NCBI GenBank assembly: GCA_964387625.1
Contig: CAYLWN010000004.1
Coordinates: forward strand, 1 to 64,000
Source: CAYLWN01 sp964387625
GTDB taxonomy: Bacteria > Patescibacteriota > Microgenomatia > UBA10105
Direction: 5' to 3'
Length of the DNA stretch: 64,000 nt
Shown: in pieces, positions 24,642-32,609 of the stretch
Position numbering within the stretch: position 1 is the first letter of the stretch
Layout: each line of letters begins with the position of its first letter
The notes under the pieces: model-generated
What the model was told of the DNA's origin: nothing
Seen by the model: only the letters and a program-made list of their open reading frames with translations
Databases searched by the model: none
Program-made: the position numbers and the translations under genes

Positions 24642-25358
24642 TTAAATAGCTAATCCTACCAGCAGTAACAATGCACCCCCGAACATAATAAATAATGTTG
24701 GCCAGCTGGTGCCTGTTGTGGGAACTTGGGTTATCGGCGAAGCCTTGGGTGTGGTAGTTGGCGCTGGTGTACTACCTGGAGTTGGTGTAGGTGTTACGCA
24801 AGAACAGTTGCTTTGTGTCTGACAACTGTCATTTCTACAATTACCACTGGTTCCGGATGGTACATAACAATTGGTGTCACTGGTACATTGATCTCCTGAC
24901 ACACATGGAGAATTGCAGGAGCAGGAACAATTTGTGGCTAATTTACAGTTGGGATTTCTGCAGTTACCTGAACTTTGTCCTGATGGAATATAACAGGTTT
25001 GATCTGACGCGCATTGACTATTGGTTGTACATGATGAATTACATAATGCAGGAGTTGGAGTGGGTGCTGGTGATGAACCGGGTGTCGCAGTTGGGGTAGG
25101 GCCAGGTGTACCTGATGGCGTTGGCGATGGTGAAGTTCCTGGTGTAGATGAGGGGACAGGTGATGGAGTTGCTAAGGATAGTGTGAAAGATACAATACAT
25201 GCTGGAACAGGATTACCTCCAATTGCTTGAGGTTTGGTTTGAGGTACTGACGGGGCAATTGGTTTTTCTTCCCGCAGTTTCATAGCGGTAAATACCGCTA
25301 AAACTCCCAAAATTACACTTATCAGTCCAATGATCCAAAATGGCCAGGTTTTTCTCAT
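24642..25358 (-). CDS. Cysteine-rich surface protein with C-terminal PTTGT anchor
   Basis: 238 residues. An N-terminal membrane helix (about 5-26) is followed by a Pro/Thr/Ser-rich linker (residues 60-103). Two Cys-rich repeats follow (CTTNSQCASDQTCYIPSG and CVSGDQCTSDTNCYVPSG), each ending NCSC. The C-terminus is VPTTGTSWPTLFIMFGGALL plus hydrophobic residues, like a sorting signal without a basic tail. A second protein here (27121-28404) ends the same way. It is probably disulfide-bonded and surface exposed. The family is not recognised. Confidence 0.6.
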   Translation of the reverse strand: MRKTWPFWIIGLISVILGVLAVFTAMKLREEKPIAPSVPQTKPQAIGGNPVPACIVSFTLSLATPSPVPSSTPGTSPSPTPSGTPGPTPTATPGSSPAPTPTPALCNSSCTTNSQCASDQTCYIPSGQSSGNCRNPNCKLATNCSCSCNSPCVSGDQCTSDTNCYVPSGTSGNCRNDSCQTQSNCSCVTPTPTPGSTPAPTTTPKASPITQVPTTGTSWPTLFIMFGGALLLLVGLAI

Positions 25359-25377
25359 ATAATTATTCTTTTATCCT

Positions 25378-25498
25378 GTCATGCTGGAATCCCGATCGCA
25401 ATCGTGAACGATAGCATCTTCTTATTTAAAATAGATTCTATCGCTTCTCCCGATTTTCTTTGAATAATTAATGATTATCGGGATCGCTCCAGAATGAC
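25378..25498. repeat. R1 element, solo copy
   Basis: It begins GTCATGCTGGAATCCCGATC and ends GGATCGCTCCAGAATGAC. Inner inverted parts are GATAGCATCTTCT and AGATTCTATC. It is an empty form with the same outer ends as the GIY-YIG cassette. Confidence 0.65.
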
Positions 25499-25515
25499 AT
25501 TATGTCTAAAATTTT

Positions 25516-26913
25516 CTAAAACCAATTATTTTGTGTAACTGCGTGTACTTCTGATTCAAACGTAAAACTGGTAACGCCAGCTGGAATTATGTAAATAATA
25601 TAGAACTCTTGAGATCCAGGTTTAGTACTTGAAGTTTCATCATCAACGCTCCAAGTGGTTTTATTTACTCTGATGCGGGCTTTATCCAAAGTATCATTAG
25701 TTGCACTTCCCATGGTAGTTATATAAACAGTATCACCGGTTTTAAGAGCGGGCAATTGAGCAGACGTAAGTTCTGTCCATGATGCAGCGCTTGTTATCGG
25801 ATCAATTACCCGATAAATTCTTACAGCGCTACATTGAGCACCTAATGTGGGTGTTGCAGATGGACCTGGAGATGATCCGGGAGGAGGTGTAGGATTGGGA
25901 GACGGGCAAACTTCAACGTTTTCCAACCATTTCCAATAACCCGCATATGCGCACTGTCCTGCTGATGGCCATTCTGTACATTCAGAGATCCAGGGATCGG
26001 AAAAACATTGTTTTTCTCCGATATTATTACATCCATCTACACTATCAGGACAACATACTGCTCCTGAAGGCACAGTCCATGGACATTGACCGGGACATTC
26101 ATTGGCGTTTGGATATGTAGGTTGCCATAAAGGTTTACCTCCCTTATCTTTACAAGTCCAATTTATATATCCTCTTGTGCATTGTAAGGTACAGGTTGTA
26201 CCTGCAGCATATTCAGAACAATCAGCATAAGGTATACAAGAGGTAATTGGTGCCTGACAAATTGCTGATTGTCCAACACATTTTAATGTATTTTCTGGAT
26301 CACAGTTCCAATTTATAAGATCCGGTGGATTGCAAATATTATCGTTTGGTACACACTTGCCGCTATAGTAATAACATGGATAATCTGTAATAACTTGAGC
26401 CTTTGATCTATTTTCCTGTGATTTTTGAGTTAAATAAACTGTAGCAGGAATGGCAATAGATAATAAAAGGATAATCCCGATAATCAAAGCAGTTTTAATA
26501 GATTTTTTAGGTGTAGATGAACCACTGCTGGCTTGTGGAGTAGAAATTACCGGTTCATTATTAGTGGCTACAAAACCCACGTCATTGGTTTGAAAATTTT
26601 CTGTAGTATTGGTTGGCGGTTGCGGAGGACTTTGATTATAATCGGTAATTGGTGGTTCTTTGATTGTGTTTTCTGAAACTGTAGTTGAGGGTGTTGGATT
26701 ATTAGCAGGCGCAGACATTGGTGTAAATACAACAGGCTCAGAATTTATAGGCTGAGGATTTACTGGTTCAACTACCATTTGCACAGGATTTGAATTTTGC
26801 GGTATTTCAGAAGACGGTTGAACAGTTGGTTGAGTAGGTGTTGGTTGAACATCAGGTGTTGTTCCCAGTACAGTATTGGAATTGGTTAAATTATTTTGCG
26901 TATCGTCGGGCAT
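25516..26913 (-). CDS. Large hypothetical membrane-anchored Cys-rich protein
   Basis: 465 residues. A long Pro/Thr/Asn-rich cytosolic N-terminus (1-135) precedes one helix (about 140-163, TALIIGIILLLSIAIPATVY). The outer part is Cys-rich (over 20 cysteines between about 180 and 335), then a Pro/Ser linker and a C-terminal beta-rich domain (about 360-465). No known family is recognised. The type II-like topology with a long inner tail is unusual for a surface protein. It sits among other secreted proteins downstream of PilN/PilO-like genes. Confidence 0.55.
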   Translation of the reverse strand: MPDDTQNNLTNSNTVLGTTPDVQPTPTQPTVQPSSEIPQNSNPVQMVVEPVNPQPINSEPVVFTPMSAPANNPTPSTTVSENTIKEPPITDYNQSPPQPPTNTTENFQTNDVGFVATNNEPVISTPQASSGSSTPKKSIKTALIIGIILLLSIAIPATVYLTQKSQENRSKAQVITDYPCYYYSGKCVPNDNICNPPDLINWNCDPENTLKCVGQSAICQAPITSCIPYADCSEYAAGTTCTLQCTRGYINWTCKDKGGKPLWQPTYPNANECPGQCPWTVPSGAVCCPDSVDGCNNIGEKQCFSDPWISECTEWPSAGQCAYAGYWKWLENVEVCPSPNPTPPPGSSPGPSATPTLGAQCSAVRIYRVIDPITSAASWTELTSAQLPALKTGDTVYITTMGSATNDTLDKARIRVNKTTWSVDDETSSTKPGSQEFYIIYIIPAGVTSFTFESEVHAVTQNNWF

Positions 26914-26920
26914 AAGTTAC

Positions 26921-26966
26921 AAAATTCGAAATTCGAAATTCGAAATTCGAAATACGAATGACGAAT
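26921..26966. repeat. R6 tandem AAATTCG units
   Basis: Four to five tandem copies of AAATTCG followed by diverged units (AAATACGAATGACGAAT). Confidence 0.65.
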
Positions 26967-27003
26967 CAAATCCAAATAATTAAATTTCTAAATGTTTTTA
27001 TTT

Positions 27004-27107
27004 GTCATGCTGGAACGAAGTGATAGCATCTTCTTAAAATACACAACAAGATTCTATCTCCCAATTTTAATTATATTAAATTAAAGTTTGTCGGGATCCA
27101 GAATGAT
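27004..27107. repeat. R1 element, solo copy
   Basis: It begins GTCATGCTGGAACGAAGTGA and ends TCGGGATCCAGAATGAT, with inner GATAGCATCTTCTT and AAGATTCTATC. It closely resembles the copy at 25378-25498. Confidence 0.65.
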
Positions 27108-27120
27108 ATAAAAAACTAGT

Positions 27121-28404
27121 TTATATTTTACTTTTCTTAAATCCAAATAATCCTGCAAATAAAATTCCTGATCCTAATATCAACATTACCAGTGTTGGTT
27201 CCCAAGTTCCAGTTGTTGGAGTAGAAACTGTGGCAACTTTTGGAGTTGCGCTTGGAGTGGACAGTTTAGGAGTAGCTTTGGGAGTTGGTTTTGGCGTTGA
27301 TGAAGGGAGAGGTGATGGTTGTCTGGTAGCAGATGGAGTAGCATCACCCAAAACTTGCGTACCGCTTTTGAGAATTATAAATGATAAAGATTTTGTTACT
27401 GCTTGATTTACATCATTATATGATGTAAATGTTCCGGTATATTTTCCGGGTAACAATTCTTTTTTGGGAACATAACTCCAAGTACCGTTTATTCCCACCT
27501 GAATATTTTCAGATATGATTAAAGGTCCGCTGATCACCACTAAAACATTTTTATTAGGAATTCCGACGCCTTTAAATAATGGTTTGGTTGCTGGTATTGC
27601 GCTGTTATTTTGCGGCTCAAATAAATTAAATGCATAAGTTTCTGCAAAAACTTGTGGTATAAAGCGAAAACTTTTTTTGGTAAAGTCATAATTTTCTCCT
27701 AACCTGACAGTAGGTAAAGGCGCATCATTTTGCGGTAAAGTTAACAGTTGAGATTTGCCGTTATTACCCAAGAAAACAAATTTTTCCGTATCATTATTTT
27801 TAAGTAAATAATAACTATTACCATCAGCGGTTCTTAATAGATTTGTGGGTAGTAGAAAACTGCCGTCTGCGCTGGTTATTGCACCCAATGTTTGACTGTC
27901 ACTGGCACTTACAAATACCAAAGTATCACTTGCTGGTTTATTACTGCTATCAATTACTTTTCCATAAGCCGGAACTTTTGAAGTTGCCGGAGCAGGTAAT
28001 TGGGCAAAAGTGGTGATAGTCATTGTTTGATCACTTAATTTTTGACCGCTTAAAACTTTTACGTCATAAGTAGTTTTTGGTTTTAATCCAGTAATATTCA
28101 TAAAATGCGTATATCGAGGTTGCATTTTTTGATCATTATCTCTGACATCAAATGCTAAGTGATAAGTACCCAAAACCCCTTTTTCTTTATATTGAATCAT
28201 TCCGGTCTGAGCATCATTGGTTAACCATCCGACGGCAAAAGCAGTATCAGTTATACCTGCCAATGTGACATTGGTGGGTGCGGTATCAACAGAAGCTCTG
28301 GAAAATAATTTAGTACTATTATCAATAAGCACAATAGTGCTTACCAAACCAATGAGCAAAATAATTATTGCAATAATCGTGGGAACGCGTGGTTGATCTT
28401 TCAT
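27121..28404 (-). CDS. Surface protein with fibronectin-like and Ig-like domains and PTTGT anchor
   Basis: 427 residues from the ATG at 28404. The frame extends to 28422, but those codons come from repeat R5. An N-terminal helix (IIAIIILLIGLVSTIVLI) precedes a fibronectin III-like domain (APTNVTLAGITDTAFAVGW), a carboxypeptidase-regulatory-like domain (AYGKVIDSSNKPASDTLVF) and an Ig-like domain (SGPLIISENIQVGINGTW). A Pro/Ser linker leads to PTTGTWEPTLVMLILG plus a basic tail (FKKSKI), like a sorting signal. An adhesin or pilus-associated role is only context. Confidence 0.6.
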   Translation of the reverse strand: MKDQPRVPTIIAIIILLIGLVSTIVLIDNSTKLFSRASVDTAPTNVTLAGITDTAFAVGWLTNDAQTGMIQYKEKGVLGTYHLAFDVRDNDQKMQPRYTHFMNITGLKPKTTYDVKVLSGQKLSDQTMTITTFAQLPAPATSKVPAYGKVIDSSNKPASDTLVFVSASDSQTLGAITSADGSFLLPTNLLRTADGNSYYLLKNNDTEKFVFLGNNGKSQLLTLPQNDAPLPTVRLGENYDFTKKSFRFIPQVFAETYAFNLFEPQNNSAIPATKPLFKGVGIPNKNVLVVISGPLIISENIQVGINGTWSYVPKKELLPGKYTGTFTSYNDVNQAVTKSLSFIILKSGTQVLGDATPSATRQPSPLPSSTPKPTPKATPKLSTPSATPKVATVSTPTTGTWEPTLVMLILGSGILFAGLFGFKKSKI

Positions 28405-28408
28405 ATCA

Positions 28409-28517
28409 TGTACTGATAGCATTTAAAATGCATCGTGCATCCCGATCAAATCGAGGATGCTCGATTCTTTTAAAGAAGATATCGGCATACTCGATCATTT
28501 TTATTATGATAGGTATA
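28409..28517. repeat. R5 element, copy 2
   Basis: It runs from TACTGATAGCATTTAAAATG to GATAGGTATA, with hairpins GCATTTAAAATGC and GCATCCCGATCAAATCGAGG ending ATGC. It aligns along its length with copy 4 (45031-45148, reverse strand). Confidence 0.7.
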
Positions 28518-28570
28518 ATTTAATAATAAGCAAATTTGAGGCACTTATGCAAGCTTTAAAATAAATAATT

Positions 28571-28762
28571 TTATTTTTGCCTTAAACGGATGTTTTCAAT
28601 TATTTGAGGATTAATTTTTGGAGATAAAGGCGTAATAATTTGTTCTTGTTTGGCAGTAATAGTTGAAGCAACTGAGGCATGATAAACATCAAAAACAATC
28701 CAAGCCATGACTGTGATTAAGGTAAGTATAGAAATGATTAAAATGTCTTTGCTTTGTATCAT
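28571..28762 (-). CDS. Small single-pass membrane protein in the pilus-like cluster
   Basis: 63 residues with one helix (ILIISILTLITVMAWIVFDV) and a short outer tail. A strong Shine-Dalgarno (AGGAGG) lies just before the ATG, and the start overlaps the stop of the PilO-like gene by four bases (ATGA). This coupling suggests a joint role, perhaps as a PilP-like partner, but no homology is visible. Confidence 0.6.
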   Translation of the reverse strand: MIQSKDILIISILTLITVMAWIVFDVYHASVASTITAKQEQIITPLSPKINPQIIENIRLRQK

Positions 28763-29412
28763 AAACCTCCTGTAAAATAATAAGCCCGTGAATCAACATT
28801 GATTGATAATTCAGCTTGGACCTGATTGCCGGATAAGCCGAAGTTAACCGATTGTACACTAATTAATCGGTCAAGTTTAGTTAGCCGGTCTATAAAATTT
28901 AATATGTTGGTATAATTACCAGTTAACAACATTGATATAGTTATTGGATTTACCTTACTGACATCAAGTTGATTAGCCGAAGAAGAGGCTGAAGTAGATT
29001 TCAATTCAAATAAGGTTAAAGGAGATATACTGATATTGACAATGGTGACTTGGTTGTCTATTCCCAAATTTTCCAAGTAGCGGATCAATAAAGGCGCTTC
29101 CGGTTTATCAGGCATCAGGGAAAAAACTGTGGGAAGTAGAGGTTCAATGATTTCATATTGTTGTTGACTCAATATCAAAGCATTAATTTTTTCATCCAAT
29201 TTATTATTCAATTCCGTCTTATCAGTAATCTGTTTTTGTAAAGTGGTGATTGTGGTTAATGTTGGCTTTATGGCAAATAGACTAAAAAAAGCGATGGTTA
29301 AGATAGATAAAATTGCCATTAAATAAGCTTGAGTACTGGGTGATTTAAAAAGCGGTATTAATTTTTGATAATACTGGCGTAATCTATATCTTTGAGTTGC
29401 TGTTTCATTCAT
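28759..29412 (-). CDS. PilO-like pilus assembly inner-membrane protein
   Basis: 217 residues. A short cytosolic N-terminus, one helix (AYLMAILSILTIAFFSLFAI, about 31-50), a coiled coil (about 58-85), then a ferredoxin-like outer domain (NPITISMLLTGNYTNILNFI; LISVQSVNF). This is the PilO layout. PilO pairs with PilN in the alignment complex of type IV pili. The PilN-like gene lies just upstream. No PilM, ATPase or pilin gene is in the window, so the rest of the machine must lie elsewhere. Confidence 0.65.
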   Translation of the reverse strand: MNETATQRYRLRQYYQKLIPLFKSPSTQAYLMAILSILTIAFFSLFAIKPTLTTITTLQKQITDKTELNNKLDEKINALILSQQQYEIIEPLLPTVFSLMPDKPEAPLLIRYLENLGIDNQVTIVNISISPLTLFELKSTSASSSANQLDVSKVNPITISMLLTGNYTNILNFIDRLTKLDRLISVQSVNFGLSGNQVQAELSINVDSRAYYFTGGL

Positions 29413-29484
29413 ATATTTAGAGTTTGTTTTAAAATTTATTTTTTAATATTTATATTTCAAAAAATTTTAATTACAAAGTCTTAT

Positions 29485-29524
29485 GAAGTTGTTTTACCAT
29501 TAAATTCCAGTATTAAACAACTTC
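29485..29524. repeat. Inverted repeat between the PilN-like and PilO-like genes
   Basis: GAAGTTGTTT and AAACAACTTC form a perfect ten-base stem, ending exactly at the stop codon of the PilN-like gene. No T-run follows, so a processing or stability role is as likely as termination. Confidence 0.5.
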
Positions 29525-30061
29525 TTAACGTATCACACTTGAAATTTGAAATATAATTTGGCTTCCCTGCGACAGATTTTTATTTAAACCGGTTAAATTA
29601 ATTTGGGCAAGCTTATTGGATGTTTTTAAATTTGCTATAAATGTTGACAAACTCAAATTAGAATCAGCTTGAGCTGAAATTGTGAGATTTTTACCACTTA
29701 CATTTAATGTGGTAAATTTAATTCCAGTAGGCGTGATCTGTTCCAAATGTTTAAGAGTGCTTAAAGAAATATCTTGCGTATCAAAAATTTTTCCGATTTC
29801 AATAAACCGATTTTGCAAAATCCTATATTGTGCTTCAAAAGCAGAATTAGCTTGAATGATAGCTGTTTTGTCATTTATTTCTTCAGTTAAATCAGTGATT
29901 TTTCTGTCCAAGGAAAACCTGTAAATAAAAGCCAGTAAAACGACAATTTCTGTACAGACAACGATATAGCGGCCGTATGATAAAGCCCAGGAAAGAAATG
30001 CACCTAAAGGAGTTTTTTCAAAACTTGGTCTGTCAAGTAGATTTATTTTGATGGCAGGCAT
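29525..30061 (-). CDS. PilN-like pilus assembly protein
   Basis: 178 residues from the ATG at 30061. It begins MPAIKINLLDRPSFEK, the INLL motif by which PilN binds PilM. One helix follows (about 32-50), then a coiled coil (about 52-80) and a ferredoxin-like domain (GIKFTTLNVSGKNLTISAQA). It lies 39 bases after rpsT on the same strand. It would form the inner-membrane alignment complex with the PilO-like protein. Confidence 0.7.
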   Translation of the reverse strand: MPAIKINLLDRPSFEKTPLGAFLSWALSYGRYIVVCTEIVVLLAFIYRFSLDRKITDLTEEINDKTAIIQANSAFEAQYRILQNRFIEIGKIFDTQDISLSTLKHLEQITPTGIKFTTLNVSGKNLTISAQADSNLSLSTFIANLKTSNKLAQINLTGLNKNLSQGSQIIFQISSVIR

Positions 30062-30100
30062 GATAATTAAATCAAAATGCAAAAATCAAATATCAAAAAT

Positions 30101-30364
30101 TTATTTTTTTGATTGAGTTTTTGCTGGTAAATTTTTTATCTTTTTGGCAAGTTGGGATTTTAACCGGGAAGCTTTATTTTTATGGATAACCTTTTTTTTG
30201 CAAGCCATATCAATAGATGAATAAGCTGTTTGCAAATTTTTAGCAGTTGGTGTAGTTTTTGAAAGGCGAATAGCTTTTTTCATTGCCTCAATAACACGCA
30301 AATTTTGCGCTTTTCGTTTGACATCCTGATGCATTTTTTTCTTGGCTGATAATATTATCGGCAT
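30101..30364 (-). CDS. rpsT: 30S ribosomal protein S20
   Basis: 87 residues, highly basic. Typical sequence includes KKKMHQDVKRKAQNLR (about 8-23) and the C-terminal IHKNKASRLKSQLAKKI. It binds 16S rRNA early in 30S assembly. An AAGGGG ribosome-binding site lies before the ATG. It is divergent from murJ with R5 copy 3 between them. Confidence 0.93.
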   Translation of the reverse strand: MPIILSAKKKMHQDVKRKAQNLRVIEAMKKAIRLSKTTPTAKNLQTAYSSIDMACKKKVIHKNKASRLKSQLAKKIKNLPAKTQSKK

Positions 30365-30384
30365 AAAAATTTACCCCTTTATTA

Positions 30385-30487
30385 TATACCGATCTTCTTT
30401 GAAATTACATGATTTTTTAGAAAAAAATCATGCTCTAATAAGATGATCGAATATATACACGATGTATTTTTTAATACAATCGGTATA
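30385..30487. repeat. R5 element, copy 3
   Basis: 103 bp bounded by TATACCGAT and ATCGGTATA. The reverse strand aligns with copy 1; paired changes keep the hairpins (TGTATT/AATACA in place of GCATTT/AAATGC, and ATGATTTTTT/AAAAAATCAT). It lies between the divergent rpsT and murJ genes. Confidence 0.75.
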
Positions 30488-30576
30488 GAATATTGTTAGT
30501 ATAAGCTAAAATTAACACTTTGACAAGAGTAAAGTTTCCGAAAAATTAACCTCTACCAGTATATTAGTATAGTGGT

Positions 30577-30582
30577 TATAAT
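30577..30582 (+). promoter_or_regulatory. -10 box of murJ
   Basis: TATAAT ends seven bases before the ATG, predicting a leaderless murJ mRNA. Confidence 0.5.
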
Positions 30583-30589
30583 TTAAATT

Positions 30590-32254
30590 ATGATCAAAAC
30601 TTTTTTCAAAAACGGGACTGCTTTCTTAATCCGCAAGCAAGGCAGTATTTTGGGAGCAGCTGCGGTGATCATGGCTACAGTGTTGTTGTCCCGGGTTTTA
30701 GGTTTATTCAGAGACAGGTTGCTGGCTACTTATTTTTCAGTTGATGACTTAGGTGTTTATTTTGCAGCATTTAGATTGCCTAATTTATTATTTGAGCTCC
30801 TAATCATGGGGGTTTTATCTTCAGCCTTTATACCGGTATTTACCAATTATTTAGTCAAAGGAGACAGTGATCATGCCAACAGGATAGCTTCAGGAGTGAT
30901 TAATTTAAGCGTATTAGCGATGTTAATTTTGATTGTGCCGCTTTATGTATTTGCCAGGCAAATTTCTTATTTATTGGTACCGGGTTTTTCCGAAAATGAA
31001 CGGGTATTAATGATTGAATTTACCCGGATCATGCTTTTAGGACAATTATTGCCGCTAATTATTGGTAACTATATCACCGGCATTTTACAATCCCATCAAA
31101 GATTTTTATTGCCAGCACTGGCTCCGGTGATTTATAACGTGGGAATTATAATAGGTATCGTATTTTTAAGCAGTTCAATGGGTTTATACGGAGCTGTTTG
31201 GGGAGTAGTGATTGGCGCAGTTTTGTATTTACTGATTCAGCTGCCATTGCTTTGGAAATTGGGCTATTCGCATAAATTGATTTTAAATATCAAAGATACC
31301 GGAGTTAGGGAAGTTTTGAAATTAATGTTACCGCGGACTTTTGGCCTGGGAATTTCTCAAATTGATACGACAGTTGATTTAATTTTAGCGTCATTTTTGG
31401 GCAGCCGTTCAATCACGATATTTAATTTTGCCCAACATTTACAACAAGTACCGATCGGGCTTTTTGGAGCAACTTTTGCCCAAGCCACATTACCAACTCT
31501 GTCAATTTCTGCAGCCAAACATGAAATGGAAAATTTTAAAGAAGCATTCCTTGCATCGTTAAACCAAATTCTATTTTTTGTATTACCCGCATCTGTGATG
31601 TTGATGGTTTTAAGAATTCCCATAGTTAGACTAGTTTTCGGAGCTGCCAAATTTGACTGGGCAGCTACAGTCTCCACTGGAAGAACTGTATCTTTTTTTG
31701 CGGTGTCCATATTTGCCCAAAGTTTAGTGCAGCTTTTTGCCCGAGGCTTTTATGCACTTTATGATACTAAAACACCTGTAATAATTGGTTCTATTTCAGT
31801 AGTAGTCAATACAGTGTTAAGCGTGGTTTTTGTTAGGTTTTTAAATTTACCTGTTTGGTCATTGGCCATATCTACATCTGTTGCGTCAGTAATAAATTTA
31901 CTGTTGCTTGCGATTTCATTACATGTAAAAATCAAAGGCTTTAATTTGCAAAAATTATTAATTCCGCCTTTTAAAATGTTTTTGGCTTCTTTTGTCACCG
32001 GAATATTTTTATACATACCGCTTAAACTTTTGGATCAGTTAGTTTTTGATACCACCCGGGTGGTTGATTTGATTATGTTGACCGGGGTGGCAATGATTTC
32101 AGGACTGTCAGTTTATATTTTCCTGGCGTGGTTTTTGGATATTGAAGAAGTAGGTTTATTTTTCAGATTATTGAAAAAGATGAAAACAGTTCCGCAAATT
32201 TTTGCCAATCCGTCATCTGAATTGGTCAACGGTGACAACACTCCGGTGGGATAA
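30590..32254 (+). CDS. murJ: Lipid II flippase MurJ (MviN)
   Basis: 554 residues, about 14 membrane helices of the MOP superfamily. Family features: SRVLGLFRDRLLATYF (about 33-48), FRLPNLLFELLIMGVLSSAF, PVFTNYL, and QVPIGLFGATFAQATLPTLS (about 287-306). It moves lipid II across the membrane for peptidoglycan synthesis. With FemAB, LCP and M23 genes nearby, it shows the cell makes its own wall. The gene is alone on its strand. Confidence 0.93.
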   Translation: MIKTFFKNGTAFLIRKQGSILGAAAVIMATVLLSRVLGLFRDRLLATYFSVDDLGVYFAAFRLPNLLFELLIMGVLSSAFIPVFTNYLVKGDSDHANRIASGVINLSVLAMLILIVPLYVFARQISYLLVPGFSENERVLMIEFTRIMLLGQLLPLIIGNYITGILQSHQRFLLPALAPVIYNVGIIIGIVFLSSSMGLYGAVWGVVIGAVLYLLIQLPLLWKLGYSHKLILNIKDTGVREVLKLMLPRTFGLGISQIDTTVDLILASFLGSRSITIFNFAQHLQQVPIGLFGATFAQATLPTLSISAAKHEMENFKEAFLASLNQILFFVLPASVMLMVLRIPIVRLVFGAAKFDWAATVSTGRTVSFFAVSIFAQSLVQLFARGFYALYDTKTPVIIGSISVVVNTVLSVVFVRFLNLPVWSLAISTSVASVINLLLLAISLHVKIKGFNLQKLLIPPFKMFLASFVTGIFLYIPLKLLDQLVFDTTRVVDLIMLTGVAMISGLSVYIFLAWFLDIEEVGLFFRLLKKMKTVPQIFANPSSELVNGDNTPVG

Positions 32255-32349
32255 AAATTTCCCCCAATACTAATTCGTCTTATTCTGAATATCGTTAGAT
32301 TAATGTTTTTTAACCTAGTATACCCATGGGAAGGAAATCGAAAGGTATT

Positions 32350-32574
32350 TTATCCTGGAAAAGATATAGTAAAAATATTACTAGCTAAATATATTAGCAA
32401 AACCATTAAAATTATAAACGAAAAAATAGTAAAAATTTTTCTTGATTTACTAGTTTTAAAAATAAATTTAAATAAAATACCCCAAAAAGCTATTCCTATA
32501 AATATTGGAAATATTTGTATAAGAATGTATAAAATAACCTGACCAGTTGAAAAATTTAAATTAATATCAGACAT
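32350..32574 (-). CDS. Small hypothetical two-helix membrane protein
   Basis: 74 residues with two helices (VILYILIQIFPIFIGIAFWG and IFTIFSFIILMVLLIYLASN) and a basic loop between (FKTSKSRK). An open frame also exists on the plus strand but gives Ile/Lys-rich text without structure. The orientation and inside-positive loop favour this one. Function unknown. Confidence 0.5.
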   Translation of the reverse strand: MSDINLNFSTGQVILYILIQIFPIFIGIAFWGILFKFIFKTSKSRKIFTIFSFIILMVLLIYLASNIFTISFPG

Positions 32575-32609
32575 AAATTTATAATATCACATAAAAATGT
32601 TAGCAGTAT

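Noticed and set aside
26921..26966. Tandem AAATTCG units as a CRISPR array
   Set aside because: Units are 7-8 bp without spacers, they vary, and no cas gene is in the window.
32303..32542. Plus-strand open frame opposite the small membrane protein
   Set aside because: It reads as Ile/Lys/Asn-rich text with no organised structure, as expected for the antisense of a hydrophobic gene.
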